From contig CP112982.1 of assembly GCA_041875495.1 (NCBI GenBank), forward strand, positions 744,001 through 808,000: a stretch of 64,000 bases of DNA. Reading direction: 5' to 3'. This document shows, one piece after another, positions 1 through 7,455 of the stretch (positions within the stretch are counted from its first letter, which is position 1; every line of letters starts with the position of its first letter). Made by a program: the position numbers and the translations under genes. This DNA comes from Halomonas sp. CH40. Lineage in GTDB: Bacteria; Pseudomonadota; Gammaproteobacteria; Pseudomonadales; Halomonadaceae. The notes below the pieces were generated by a model. It was not told the origin of the DNA. It was given only the letters and a program-made list of their open reading frames with translations, and searched no databases.

Positions 1-54
1 GAATGTTGTTCTGTTCAGGATATCGTACAGATAAGGCTGTCGCAATCAGCGGTA

Positions 55-80
55 TAAAACCCTCCGTGAATAAGAGAGGG
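55..80 (-). terminator. Rho-independent terminator of the MetX-like gene
   Basis: Read on the minus strand, CCCTC and GAGGG arms separated by 11 nt are followed by TTTTAT. It lies about 75 bp beyond the stop of the MetX-like gene and points the right way to end its transcript. The stem is only 5 bp, so strength is uncertain. Confidence 0.5.
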
Positions 81-105
81 ATGCAAAAGTTCAATGTCGA
101 CCATG

Positions 106-131
106 GGCCGCCTGCTGTTGCACAGGCGGCC
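106..131. repeat. Perfect 9-bp inverted repeat (hairpin)
   Basis: GGCCGCCTG at 106-114 pairs perfectly with CAGGCGGCC at 123-131 across an 8-nt loop. It sits just past the stop codon of the MetX-like gene with no T-run of its own, so it may stabilise the mRNA 3' end upstream of the terminator at 55-80. Confidence 0.5.
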
Positions 132-156
132 ACGCGATATCTATTGCAGAAACGCG

Positions 157-1353
157 CTATTGCAGAAATTCACGTAGCGTTTCGCTGGACTGGCCAATAG
201 AGACCACTCCGTCCAGATGGCCCCGGTTACCTTCCAGGGTTTCAAGGGTCACATCGCTGCCGCCTTCTTCAATCAACTCGGCGGTGCGGTGCACGCTTTT
301 AGGCGGGAAGGCAAGATCATCCTCGCTGTAGAGCATCAGGGTAGGGGCGTCGATAGCGGCAAGGCCCGCTTCTAAGGAGTCGCCGTGGCCCGCCATAAAG
401 GCCTGGTTGGCGCGCACCAGATACAGGAAATGGTTGGCATCGGAGGCGGCTGCCCGGGCGGCGGCAATGTCATCCAGCGTTTGCTCGACCGCATAGCGGG
501 CGTTGATATCCTGGGCAGGGTCGCGTGCTTCGTCGGCCCAGTCGCGGTTAAAGGTCTCGTTGGCCCACCGCCAGTGATTGGCATCGAGCGTGACGAGCTT
601 GAGCGATTCTTTCAGCCCATCGATGGGTGGCTCACCTTCGTAGTAATCACCTTCATTCCAGTTGGCATCCAGGCGGATGGGTGCTGCCCAGCGGTTTAGC
701 CTGGATAATATCCAGGGGTCGGCTACGCCAGCGCCGATAACGGGGATCAGCCTGTCCACCTTGTCAGGGTAAACGCTGGCCCATTCAATCGCCTGAAGGG
801 CGCCCATGGAGGCGCCCATGACCGCATGCAGGGCGTCAATGCCCTGGCTTTCCAGCAGGGCATGCTGGACCTCGACAAAGTCGCGGATGGTCACCACCGG
901 AAAATCCATGCCCCAGGGTTCGCCGGTCTCCGGGTTGGTCGAGGCGGGCCCTGTGGTGGTCACATTCGGATCATTGGCATTGAGGTTTACCAGCGTATCC
1001 GATGCAATGATGTAGTACTCATCGGTATCCAGCGGCTTGCCGGGGCCGATGATGGCGTCCCAATAGCCGGTCGGCTCGCCATCCGGGTCATAGCGGCCGG
1101 CGGCGTGGCTGGTGCCGGAGAAAAAATGAGTAATCAGAATGACGTTATCGCGGGCCTCGTTCAATTCGCCGTAGGCTTCCCAACCCACATTGAGCTCGGG
1201 AATGCTCTCACCGCCCTGAGTGGTGAAATCCTCCATCGAGAACACTTGTTTCTCGACGATACCGTCCCAGGCGAACAGCGCCGACGCCGGAAGCAGGCTG
1301 AGGGTGGTCAATGCCGCTACGCTGAATAACGCTTGCTGTTGTTTGAATATCAT
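157..1353 (-). CDS. Secreted MetX-like alpha/beta hydrolase
   Basis: A 398-residue alpha/beta-hydrolase of the homoserine O-acetyltransferase (MetX) superfamily. The nucleophile elbow is GASMGA, where true MetX enzymes usually have GGSMGG. An acid in YSEDDLAFPP and a histidine in GNRGHLDG complete a plausible Ser-Asp-His triad. The start at 1353 (MIFKQQQALF) is chosen because AAAGGA lies about 7 nt upstream and the protein then opens with a typical signal peptide ending near ASALFA. An in-frame ATG further upstream would put a hydrophilic stretch before the signal. Export argues against a cytoplasmic methionine-biosynthesis enzyme; an esterase or acyltransferase acting in the periplasm is more likely. 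The substrate is unknown. Confidence 0.8.
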   Translation of the reverse strand: MIFKQQQALFSVAALTTLSLLPASALFAWDGIVEKQVFSMEDFTTQGGESIPELNVGWEAYGELNEARDNVILITHFFSGTSHAAGRYDPDGEPTGYWDAIIGPGKPLDTDEYYIIASDTLVNLNANDPNVTTTGPASTNPETGEPWGMDFPVVTIRDFVEVQHALLESQGIDALHAVMGASMGALQAIEWASVYPDKVDRLIPVIGAGVADPWILSRLNRWAAPIRLDANWNEGDYYEGEPPIDGLKESLKLVTLDANHWRWANETFNRDWADEARDPAQDINARYAVEQTLDDIAAARAAASDANHFLYLVRANQAFMAGHGDSLEAGLAAIDAPTLMLYSEDDLAFPPKSVHRTAELIEEGGSDVTLETLEGNRGHLDGVVSIGQSSETLREFLQ

Positions 1354-1435
1354 GCGCTTTCCTTTGATAGAGGTGCCGTTGGCCATCACGGAGGATGAAC
1401 TCTTTGCCATGCTCACAAACCCGAGCACTTGATAA

Positions 1436-1477
1436 CCACCCTATCAGCCTAGCCGCTGTTAGCGCATTTTAAAGGGG
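1436..1477. repeat. Left copy of 42-bp direct repeat flanking the M16 cassette
   Basis: This stretch matches 4543-4584 at 39 of 42 positions. The right copy contains the last six codons and stop of the ubiquinone hydroxylase gene (PFKMR plus TAA, read on the minus strand); the left copy carries the same codons as a detached remnant. The copies lie 3107 bp apart and bracket the small membrane protein and both M16 genes, which suggests insertion at the 3' end of that gene with duplication of the site. Confidence 0.85.
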
Positions 1478-1548
1478 AGGCTTCGACAGTGCGTCACTGC
1501 AGTCTCTGTGATAGATAATACGACTAAAGTTTAAGCAAGGCGAGTTGC

Positions 1549-1568
1549 ATCAATGTTATAACATCGAT
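1549..1568. promoter_or_regulatory. Palindromic operator candidate upstream of M16 cassette
   Basis: A perfect 12-bp palindrome ATGTTATAACAT (1553-1564) is flanked by a further ATC/GAT pair, giving a 20-bp dyad with one mismatched pair. It lies about 85 bp upstream of the first cassette gene in AT-rich DNA, a usual place for a repressor or activator site. No regulator gene is adjacent. The assignment is by symmetry and position only. Confidence 0.35.
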
Positions 1569-1651
1569 AAATTTATTAGGTAAACTTGATTTATTGGCGC
1601 TCACAACGACCTCTTTCTCAATTTTATCCGCCTTTTTTAACCGGGGAATAC

Positions 1652-1840
1652 ATGTATACACGATTAAAAGGTGGATTAAAGGTCGGCATTCTATGCGCAT
1701 CAATGTCACTATATTTTGATTTTACTGATGGTGATAATTTTTCATTTATTAACGCTTTGGTGGCTTTTTTAGGAGCATTTGTGGCATATGAAGCGCTTGG
1801 CTTAATAGGGACGCTGTTAAAAAAGAAGCTCGATTCATGA
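1652..1840 (+). CDS. Small membrane protein of the M16 cassette
   Basis: A 62-residue protein that I do not recognise. From MYTRLKGGLK it has a hydrophobic segment around KVGILCASMSLYF and a second around FINALVAFLGAFVAYEALGL, so two short membrane spans are likely, with a basic C-terminus (KKKLDS). The ATG at 1652 is preferred over the upstream 1586 start because GGGG sits about 7 nt before it and the upstream extension is not hydrophobic. Its stop overlaps the start of the M16 peptidase gene (ATGA), so the two are probably translationally coupled. The coding region is AT-rich compared with its neighbours, fitting acquired DNA. A membrane adaptor for the peptidase pair is possible but inferred from position only. 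Confidence 0.6.
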   Translation: MYTRLKGGLKVGILCASMSLYFDFTDGDNFSFINALVAFLGAFVAYEALGLIGTLLKKKLDS

Positions 1841-3150
1841 TGCTTGCTAAGTCGTTGATAAGATCCTCTGGATGCTGGGTGGTCGCCATTACCACGTTGT
1901 TCCTCCTTTTATGGCTTTTGGGTGCTGTTTCTTCGAGCCAGGAAAACCGCGTCTATACTCAGCGGACAGAGTCACAAAAAGTTCAGGCCCACGTCATTAT
2001 CAGGCACGAAAACCCAGCTTCCGGATTGGCGCATTATGTTGAGCACCTCGCCTGGTTAAACACGGTGGGGGCCAAACAGCGCAGCGCTGATCGGCACTCT
2101 AACGCCTGGACGAACCCCTATGCCGTCGGTTATTGGCTTTCCGGTAACCCTGATGAACTGAGCGATATCCTTCAAACCCTTTCAGGGCTTTTTGAGCCTC
2201 TTGAAATCCCTGCTGAATTTGCTGAAGAAGAGCGCGACATTGTTTTACGTGAATACGAGTCGCGTACGGTCGATAAGCCGGATGCACAAGCGGCGGAGGC
2301 GATGAATGTGTTTCTCTATGCGGGAAATACCCTTGCTTCTTCAGTGCTGGGCACGCCAGATGACATTCGTGGGTTCAGCTACGATGGCGCCCGTGCGTTG
2401 CATGCCGCTACCCATCGTCCGGAAAATACTACCTTGCTGGTCACCGGGGGTGTGACTGAGCGAGACGTTAACCGAGCGCTGAAGGATGTCGATTGGCCCG
2501 CCAAACAAGACGCTGGCGCAGAGATTCAGCCTCCAACCTTTGAGCTGGCTGAGCCTGCAGATACCTTGCTGCGTTACCCGGAGAAAGAGGCCTCTGCGCG
2601 AGTCATTCTGCGGCACGTGGCGGCGCTGCCTGAGTCTATCCCTTTTGACCTGCTGGAAACGCATGCCTTGCTGCTCGCGGATATTCTCAACGCTAACCTG
2701 CCTGGCGGTCTTGCCGGGCCGTTGCGTTTTGATAATGCCATTGCACGTGGCTTTGATGTGCAGGTCTGGCCCCTCGATGAGCGTCACATCGAGCTTAGAT
2801 TTAGGGCTGCCCCTGACAGGGGCGTATCCCTGAGGGCTGTGCAAACAGCTTTCAAGGAAACGCTGGCTGAGATTACTGATACTGGCATTCCCGATGACAC
2901 CTACCAGCGGGTGTTAAACCGTTTTGAGGACTTCTGGCCTGACTGGGAGGACGATGACGAAACCGCCCGCTGGATGGCAGATTACACCCTAGGGAGGGTT
3001 GCCGCGCTGCGGCACCCCTTGCCACGCCCTGATGTGGAGCGCCTTGAACAACAGCTTTCACATCAAACAATTAATACCTTGTTAAATGAAATAACAGGGG
3101 AAGGACGAACGGCCGTTGCGTTTATCGGCCCCAAGGAGAGGTTTGAATGA
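1837..3150 (+). CDS. M16 family zinc metallopeptidase, catalytic subunit
   Basis: A 437-residue pitrilysin/M16-family protein. It keeps the inverted zinc motif HYVEH (His66, Glu69, His70), the downstream glutamate expected as third ligand in IVLREY (Glu139), and the NAxT...Y substrate-strand pattern (NAWTNPYAVGY). The spacing to the third ligand is about 7 residues shorter than usual. An N-terminal hydrophobic stretch (residues 14-31) should anchor it in the inner membrane, facing the periplasm. It overlaps both neighbours by ATGA. The next gene encodes an M16 fold without the zinc motif, so the pair probably forms the catalytic/non-catalytic heterodimer known for bacterial M16B peptidases. 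Substrate unknown. Confidence 0.85.
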   Translation: MMLAKSLIRSSGCWVVAITTLFLLLWLLGAVSSSQENRVYTQRTESQKVQAHVIIRHENPASGLAHYVEHLAWLNTVGAKQRSADRHSNAWTNPYAVGYWLSGNPDELSDILQTLSGLFEPLEIPAEFAEEERDIVLREYESRTVDKPDAQAAEAMNVFLYAGNTLASSVLGTPDDIRGFSYDGARALHAATHRPENTTLLVTGGVTERDVNRALKDVDWPAKQDAGAEIQPPTFELAEPADTLLRYPEKEASARVILRHVAALPESIPFDLLETHALLLADILNANLPGGLAGPLRFDNAIARGFDVQVWPLDERHIELRFRAAPDRGVSLRAVQTAFKETLAEITDTGIPDDTYQRVLNRFEDFWPDWEDDDETARWMADYTLGRVAALRHPLPRPDVERLEQQLSHQTINTLLNEITGEGRTAVAFIGPKERFE

Positions 3151-4517
3151 TTCGATTGATACCACTTGCTGCTTTAGTTGCCAGTTTAGCTGCCTGTTCT
3201 GCAGAAGAGACCAATAAAAGTGGTCCCTCCACCAGTAACGAAGTTAGCCCAGGAGGCATAGCGTATACCTTGCTTGCTATGCCTAAAAGCGACGATGTGG
3301 CTGTTCAGGTCGCTTGGCCAACGGACTGGGCATACCGCGAGAATACCAATCCGGCCGCAGCGCTGGTGGGGTCGGAGTTGATTCTTGCCGGAGGTGCTGA
3401 AGGATACCCGGCAGGTGAGGTCAATGAGCACCTGGCGGATATGCAGGCGCAAGGCGGTTTATATGCGGCGGCAAACGATCACATAGTGGGCGCCATGGTC
3501 TTGAAGCGTGATGACCTCAGTGAGGTTGTCGAGATTGCCAACGCCCATTTGCGTGCTCCCTCACTGGAGCAGTCATGGCTGGATCGGATAAGTGATGGCA
3601 TTTCTCAGGGCGTGACGGAAGAGCGTGCACAGCCTGTGGCCGCCGGGTTTGAGGCTGTTCGTTGGGCGGTATTTGGTGAACACCCCTTGCGTAATGCATT
3701 ATCTCTGTATGACCTGAATCCACTGGATGAACTTACTCGCGACGATATTACTGGCTGGCATGCTGAGACCTTTACGCGCTCCCCAGAAGCCGTTGCTGTG
3801 GCGGGTGATATCGATGCCGGATCAGCCGGGGAAGCGTTGGATGCACTATTCGCAGGATTGCCGGAACAGGTGCGTGAGGTGCAACGAAGCGTCTCGCCAG
3901 ACTTCACACCCCGCCGAATTCTACTCCACATGCCACAAGCAGAAGTGTCAACGCTGGCGTTTATTGCGCCGTTACCGCCAACCCGAGAGGGCGGCGAAGT
4001 TGAAGATTTGCTCCTGACGCATGCCCTGGGTGGCGATGACCAAAGCGTTCTCTTTGATGCCGTGCGCACGCAACTGCGTGCCAGTTATGGTTTTGGTGCA
4101 GGAGTGAATAATTATACGCGCGAGCACCGGATTCTTGCCATGGCCGGAGATATTGACACAAACCAAGTGGCAGAGACCGAAGCGGTGGTGCGTGAGGCAT
4201 ACGCCAATTTCCGGCAAGATGGCCTGAAAGGGGAGCTTGCAGACCATAAAGCGCCCCTGGCTTCTCGTTTGGCTGAACTCGCCGATCTTGTGGCGGTGCA
4301 GGCGAGCAGCGCCCTGGAAAGTGCCTTGGATGAGTATCCGGTAGAGCGTTCGCTAAACGAGGAGCTTGAGGCGGTAACAGAGGCATCGCTGAATGAGCGC
4401 CTTAATACCGCCTTCCCCAGCATGGATGAGTTTATTGTTATCGCCGTCTCACCCGATGCTGAGGCGTTGCCAGAAGCCTGTGTAATCATGACCCCGCGTG
4501 AGGCAGTGGATTGCTGA
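3147..4517 (+). CDS. M16 family non-catalytic partner, lipoprotein
   Basis: A 456-residue M16-fold protein starting with a lipoprotein signal peptide and lipobox LAAC (acylated Cys17). No HxxEH motif is present, so it should lack zinc catalysis. The C-terminal half has the pattern typical of M16 second subunits (for example RASYGFGAGVNNYTREHRI). It starts inside the stop codon of the catalytic M16 gene. In the family such a subunit supplies the substrate-binding arginine and tyrosine to the catalytic partner; here R-x-S-Y-G-F/A-G is visible near residue 310. Lipidation would tether the complex to a membrane. Which processed peptide or protein it acts on cannot be told from sequence. Confidence 0.8.
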   Translation: MIRLIPLAALVASLAACSAEETNKSGPSTSNEVSPGGIAYTLLAMPKSDDVAVQVAWPTDWAYRENTNPAAALVGSELILAGGAEGYPAGEVNEHLADMQAQGGLYAAANDHIVGAMVLKRDDLSEVVEIANAHLRAPSLEQSWLDRISDGISQGVTEERAQPVAAGFEAVRWAVFGEHPLRNALSLYDLNPLDELTRDDITGWHAETFTRSPEAVAVAGDIDAGSAGEALDALFAGLPEQVREVQRSVSPDFTPRRILLHMPQAEVSTLAFIAPLPPTREGGEVEDLLLTHALGGDDQSVLFDAVRTQLRASYGFGAGVNNYTREHRILAMAGDIDTNQVAETEAVVREAYANFRQDGLKGELADHKAPLASRLAELADLVAVQASSALESALDEYPVERSLNEELEAVTEASLNERLNTAFPSMDEFIVIAVSPDAEALPEACVIMTPREAVDC

Positions 4518-4542
4518 TGAAGTGGGTGAGGCCGCTGCGCTG

Positions 4543-4584
4543 CCACCTTATCAGCCTAGCCATTGTTAGCGCATTTTAAAGGGG
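4543..4584. repeat. Right copy of 42-bp direct repeat flanking the M16 cassette
   Basis: Matches 1436-1477 at 39 of 42 positions (differences at 4548, 4562 and 4563). The first 23 bp lie outside the ubiquinone hydroxylase gene; the last 19 bp are its final codons and stop. This copy is the functional gene end, so it probably represents the original site and the left copy the duplicate. Confidence 0.85.
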
Positions 4585-5738
4585 TTAAGGCCATTGGCCT
4601 GCTGCATCATCATGCGTTTGGCCAGTGGGAAGCGTTCGGCCAGTTGCAGGCTGGCATCGCCCAGGCGGCGCAGTGGGGCGGCGCCGGTAAACAGGTGGTG
4701 GAAGCTTTCGGTGGCGGCAATCATCGCCTGGTTGGCAACACGCCGCTGGATTTCATAGCGGTGCAGGGCGGTACTGTCGCCTACATCGCGCTGGGCGAGT
4801 AGGGTTTCCGCCAGGGCGTCGGCATCGTGCAGGCCGATGTTCAGCCCCTGGCCTGCCAGCGGGTGAACGACGTGAGCGGCATCACCAATCAGCACCAGGC
4901 GCTTGGCGATATAGCGCTTGGCGTGCTGGCGTCTGATTGGAAAGCTGGCGCGGCCGGTGACGCGGATCAGGTTGCCCAGGCGCTTGGGAAAGGCGGCTTC
5001 AATGGCGTCTTTCAGGCTCTCATCGCTGAGCATTTCCCGCTCGCGGGTGGCGGTATCGCTGTCGTACCATACCAGGGAGGCATGGTGGCCGGGCAGCGGC
5101 AGCATGGCGATAGGCCCGGTGGGGGTGAAGCATTGCCAGCTGACATCCTGCTCGGGCAGCTCGGTTTCCACATTGGTGATCAGCGCCCGCTGGTGGTAGT
5201 CATAGGTGGTGATCTCGATCCCGGCCAGCTCACGCAGGGTCGAGCGGGCACCGTCAGCGCCGACGATCAAGCCAGCGTTGAGAATCTTGCCGTTATCCAG
5301 CTCCACCACGCGGGCATCGCTTGCGGCCATGGTGGAGACAGGGGCGCAGTGAGTATAGATGGTGACGCCGGGCATACGCTCAAGGCGTTCCCAAAGCGCG
5401 CACTGCAGGGTGCGGTTCTCGATAAATACACCAAACTGATCCATATCGCTGTCTTCGGCGGAAAAGTGGCTATGGCCCTTGCCATCCTGGTTCCACACTT
5501 CGATATGTCGGAAGGTGCAGCAACGTTCTTCAGGTAAGGCGGTATCGCTGGCCTCGAGAAACGCCAGCGAGCGGGCATTGAGCGAGGAAATGCGCAGGTC
5601 AAAATCGCCTTCAGGAGGCGTGGGCGGCGCGCCTTGCTCTACCAGGCCGACATTCATACCGGCATAGCCAAGCCGCGCCGCCAGCGCCGCGCCCACCATT
5701 CCACCGCCAATGATTACCACTTCATGATCGCGTTGCAT
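4566..5738 (-). CDS. ubiF: UbiF-like FAD-dependent ubiquinone biosynthesis hydroxylase
   Basis: A 390-residue flavoprotein monooxygenase of the UbiH/UbiF/VisC family, which hydroxylates the quinone ring during ubiquinone synthesis. Visible motifs are the FAD GGGMVG dinucleotide fold at the N-terminus, the DG motif in IVGADGARS, and GDAAHVVHPLAGQG binding FAD ribose. DLRISSLN near the N-terminus and FTPTGPIAMLPL with SLVWYDS resemble E. coli UbiF most, though position on the ring (C5, C6 or C1) is not certain. The ATG at 5738 has GGGAGA 8-9 nt upstream; the GTG at 5753 lacks one. Its last six codons fall within the right direct repeat of the M16 cassette. It is divergent from the sirtuin gene. 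Confidence 0.8.
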   Translation of the reverse strand: MQRDHEVVIIGGGMVGAALAARLGYAGMNVGLVEQGAPPTPPEGDFDLRISSLNARSLAFLEASDTALPEERCCTFRHIEVWNQDGKGHSHFSAEDSDMDQFGVFIENRTLQCALWERLERMPGVTIYTHCAPVSTMAASDARVVELDNGKILNAGLIVGADGARSTLRELAGIEITTYDYHQRALITNVETELPEQDVSWQCFTPTGPIAMLPLPGHHASLVWYDSDTATREREMLSDESLKDAIEAAFPKRLGNLIRVTGRASFPIRRQHAKRYIAKRLVLIGDAAHVVHPLAGQGLNIGLHDADALAETLLAQRDVGDSTALHRYEIQRRVANQAMIAATESFHHLFTGAAPLRRLGDASLQLAERFPLAKRMMMQQANGLNPFKMR

Positions 5739-5885
5739 GCTGATTTCTCCCACCCAAAAACGTGACCCAGGCCCACTGTCTGGCCTGAAGTTGTTAAACT
5801 GATCATCACAGTATCGTTGAGATGTACAAGCCTTGCCTAGGGGTTAACATTATTCTGTGACCAAATCTTGATACAGGTAAATAAA

Positions 5886-6770
5886 ATGCACACAAATGTC
5901 GAGCAGGCAGGTGAGGCGCTGGCCGATTATATCGACCGCTACCGCAAGCTATGGGTGATCAGCGGGGCGGGGGTGAGCACCGACAGTGGCATTCCTGACT
6001 ACCGCGGCGTTGATGGCCAGTGGAAGCGCTCCCCGCCGGTTCAGCATGGTGATTTCATGGCATCCTTGAGTGTTCGCAAGCGTTACTGGGCGCGTGCCCT
6101 GGTGGGGTTTCGGGCGCTGAGTGATGCCCCGGTCAGCGGTGCGCATCGTGCCCTGGCGGCGCTGGAACGCATGGGCTATATCGAACAGCTGGTCACCCAG
6201 AACGTGGATCGCCTGCATCAGCGCGCAGGTTCGCAGCGGGTGATTGACCTGCATGGCCGGGCTGATCTGGTGTCGTGCATGTCCTGCCGCTACCGCATGA
6301 TGCGCCACGCCATGCACGCCGAGATGGCGCGGATGAACCCGGCCTTTGCCCACCTGCAGGCAGGCCACGCGCCGGATGGCGATGCGGATCTGGAGATGGA
6401 TTTCAGCACCTTCAAGGTGCTGGACTGCCCGCGTTGCAGCGGCATCCTGAAACCTGAGGTGGTCTACTACGGCGATGTGGTGCCCGCCAAACGCCGTCAG
6501 GCCGCTGAGGAAAGTTTGCAGCGTTCCCAGGCAGTACTCACGGTGGGGACGTCGCTGATGGTGTTTTCCGGCTACCGCTTTTGCCGCCAGGCCCATGCCC
6601 AGGGCTTGCCGTTGGCGTCGCTATCGCTCGGGGTCACCCGAGCTGATGGGCTGATGGCCCAGCGTTGGCAGGCGCCGATTACCCCCGTGCTGGAACATGC
6701 GGTGCACTGCCTGCAGGGCAGCGCCCGTTCAACGCGCCTTGGAGACCCAGGAATTACCCTCGTGCCATAG
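5886..6770 (+). CDS. Sir2-family NAD-dependent protein deacylase
   Basis: A 294-residue sirtuin that removes acyl groups from lysines with NAD+. It has GAGVSTDSGIPDYRG (about residues 27-41), TQNVDRLH, the catalytic histidine in DLHGRAD, and two zinc CxxC pairs (CMSC and CPRC), then GTSL near the C-terminal NAD site. The long insert between the CxxC pairs and the overall pattern resemble class II (SIRT4-like) sirtuins more than E. coli CobB. ATG at 5886 is chosen over the TTG at 5868, with ACAGGT about 8 nt before it. It is monocistronic, divergent from ubiF and convergent with the AAG glycosylase gene, whose end it overlaps by about 40 bp. Confidence 0.88.
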   Translation: MHTNVEQAGEALADYIDRYRKLWVISGAGVSTDSGIPDYRGVDGQWKRSPPVQHGDFMASLSVRKRYWARALVGFRALSDAPVSGAHRALAALERMGYIEQLVTQNVDRLHQRAGSQRVIDLHGRADLVSCMSCRYRMMRHAMHAEMARMNPAFAHLQAGHAPDGDADLEMDFSTFKVLDCPRCSGILKPEVVYYGDVVPAKRRQAAEESLQRSQAVLTVGTSLMVFSGYRFCRQAHAQGLPLASLSLGVTRADGLMAQRWQAPITPVLEHAVHCLQGSARSTRLGDPGITLVP

Positions 6771-7385
6771 CCGCCAGGGCGCATCGCGGTCAGCGGGCTG
6801 GGCGTAGTCGATACCTACCCGCGGGCCGCTGGCAATCGCAGCAGGGGTTGCTGCCTGGGTGATCCAGAGTTGCTCAGAGCGAGTCATGTCATGGCCATAC
6901 AGGGCTTTATCCACACTCAGTGCGCGGGTCAGCTTGCCGGGGCCATTACACAGTTGGCGGCCCTTGGCGCTGCGCAGGGCGCGCATGGCGTCTTCACCCT
7001 CCACGGGTTCCACGGCGCGGATCAGCACGGCGCAGGGGTTGCCTTCAGGCTGGGTGACCACATTCAACAGCCAGTGCATGCCATACACCAGATACACATA
7101 GGCGTGGCCCGGTGGGCCGAACATGGCTTCGGTTCTGGGCGTTTTACGCCGATGGGCATGGCAGGCGGAGTCTTCCGAGCCACGATAAGCTTCGGTTTCC
7201 ACAATATGGGCGACCATCAATTTGCCCTGATGAAGGCGTACCAGTTGGCAGCCCAGAAGATCGCGCGCCACCTGCAAGGTATCGCGGTCATAGAACTCCC
7301 TGGGCAGCGGCAAGGGGGAGTGAGGCAAAAGCGCCGACGCAGGTGCCGATGTGGACGAAGCGCTTGAAAGGCCGGATGGCGTCAT
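6729..7385 (-). CDS. mpg: 3-methyladenine DNA glycosylase, AAG/MPG family
   Basis: A 218-residue alkyladenine glycosylase. Family marks are FYDRDTLQVARDLLGC, HIVETEAYRG (with the catalytic glutamate), the TEAMFGPPGHAYVYLVYGMH block and the C-terminal RVGIDYA. It removes alkylated purines such as 3-methyladenine and hypoxanthine in base excision repair. The ATG at 7385 has AGGCG about 6 nt upstream and yields the usual length; longer starts would run into selO. The gene is divergent from selO across about 70 bp, and its 3' end overlaps the sirtuin gene on the other strand. The N-terminal 20 residues are Ser/Ala/Pro-rich and probably disordered. Confidence 0.88.
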   Translation of the reverse strand: MTPSGLSSASSTSAPASALLPHSPLPLPREFYDRDTLQVARDLLGCQLVRLHQGKLMVAHIVETEAYRGSEDSACHAHRRKTPRTEAMFGPPGHAYVYLVYGMHWLLNVVTQPEGNPCAVLIRAVEPVEGEDAMRALRSAKGRQLCNGPGKLTRALSVDKALYGHDMTRSEQLWITQAATPAAIASGPRVGIDYAQPADRDAPWRLWHEGNSWVSKAR

Positions 7386-7455
7386 CTTGTCGCCTATTAC
7401 TTGAGTAAAATGATAGGGTATTATAACGCTCAACAGATCAACAGTGGAGACCCCC

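Noticed and set aside
3..200. 65-codon frame at the window start
   Set aside because: It crosses the terminator and palindrome behind the MetX-like gene and overlaps that gene's end on the other strand.
1478..4542. Integrase, transposase or terminal inverted repeats in the M16 cassette
   Set aside because: All of the block is accounted for by the three genes and a leader; no recombinase frame and no inverted termini were seen, so it is not called a mobile element.
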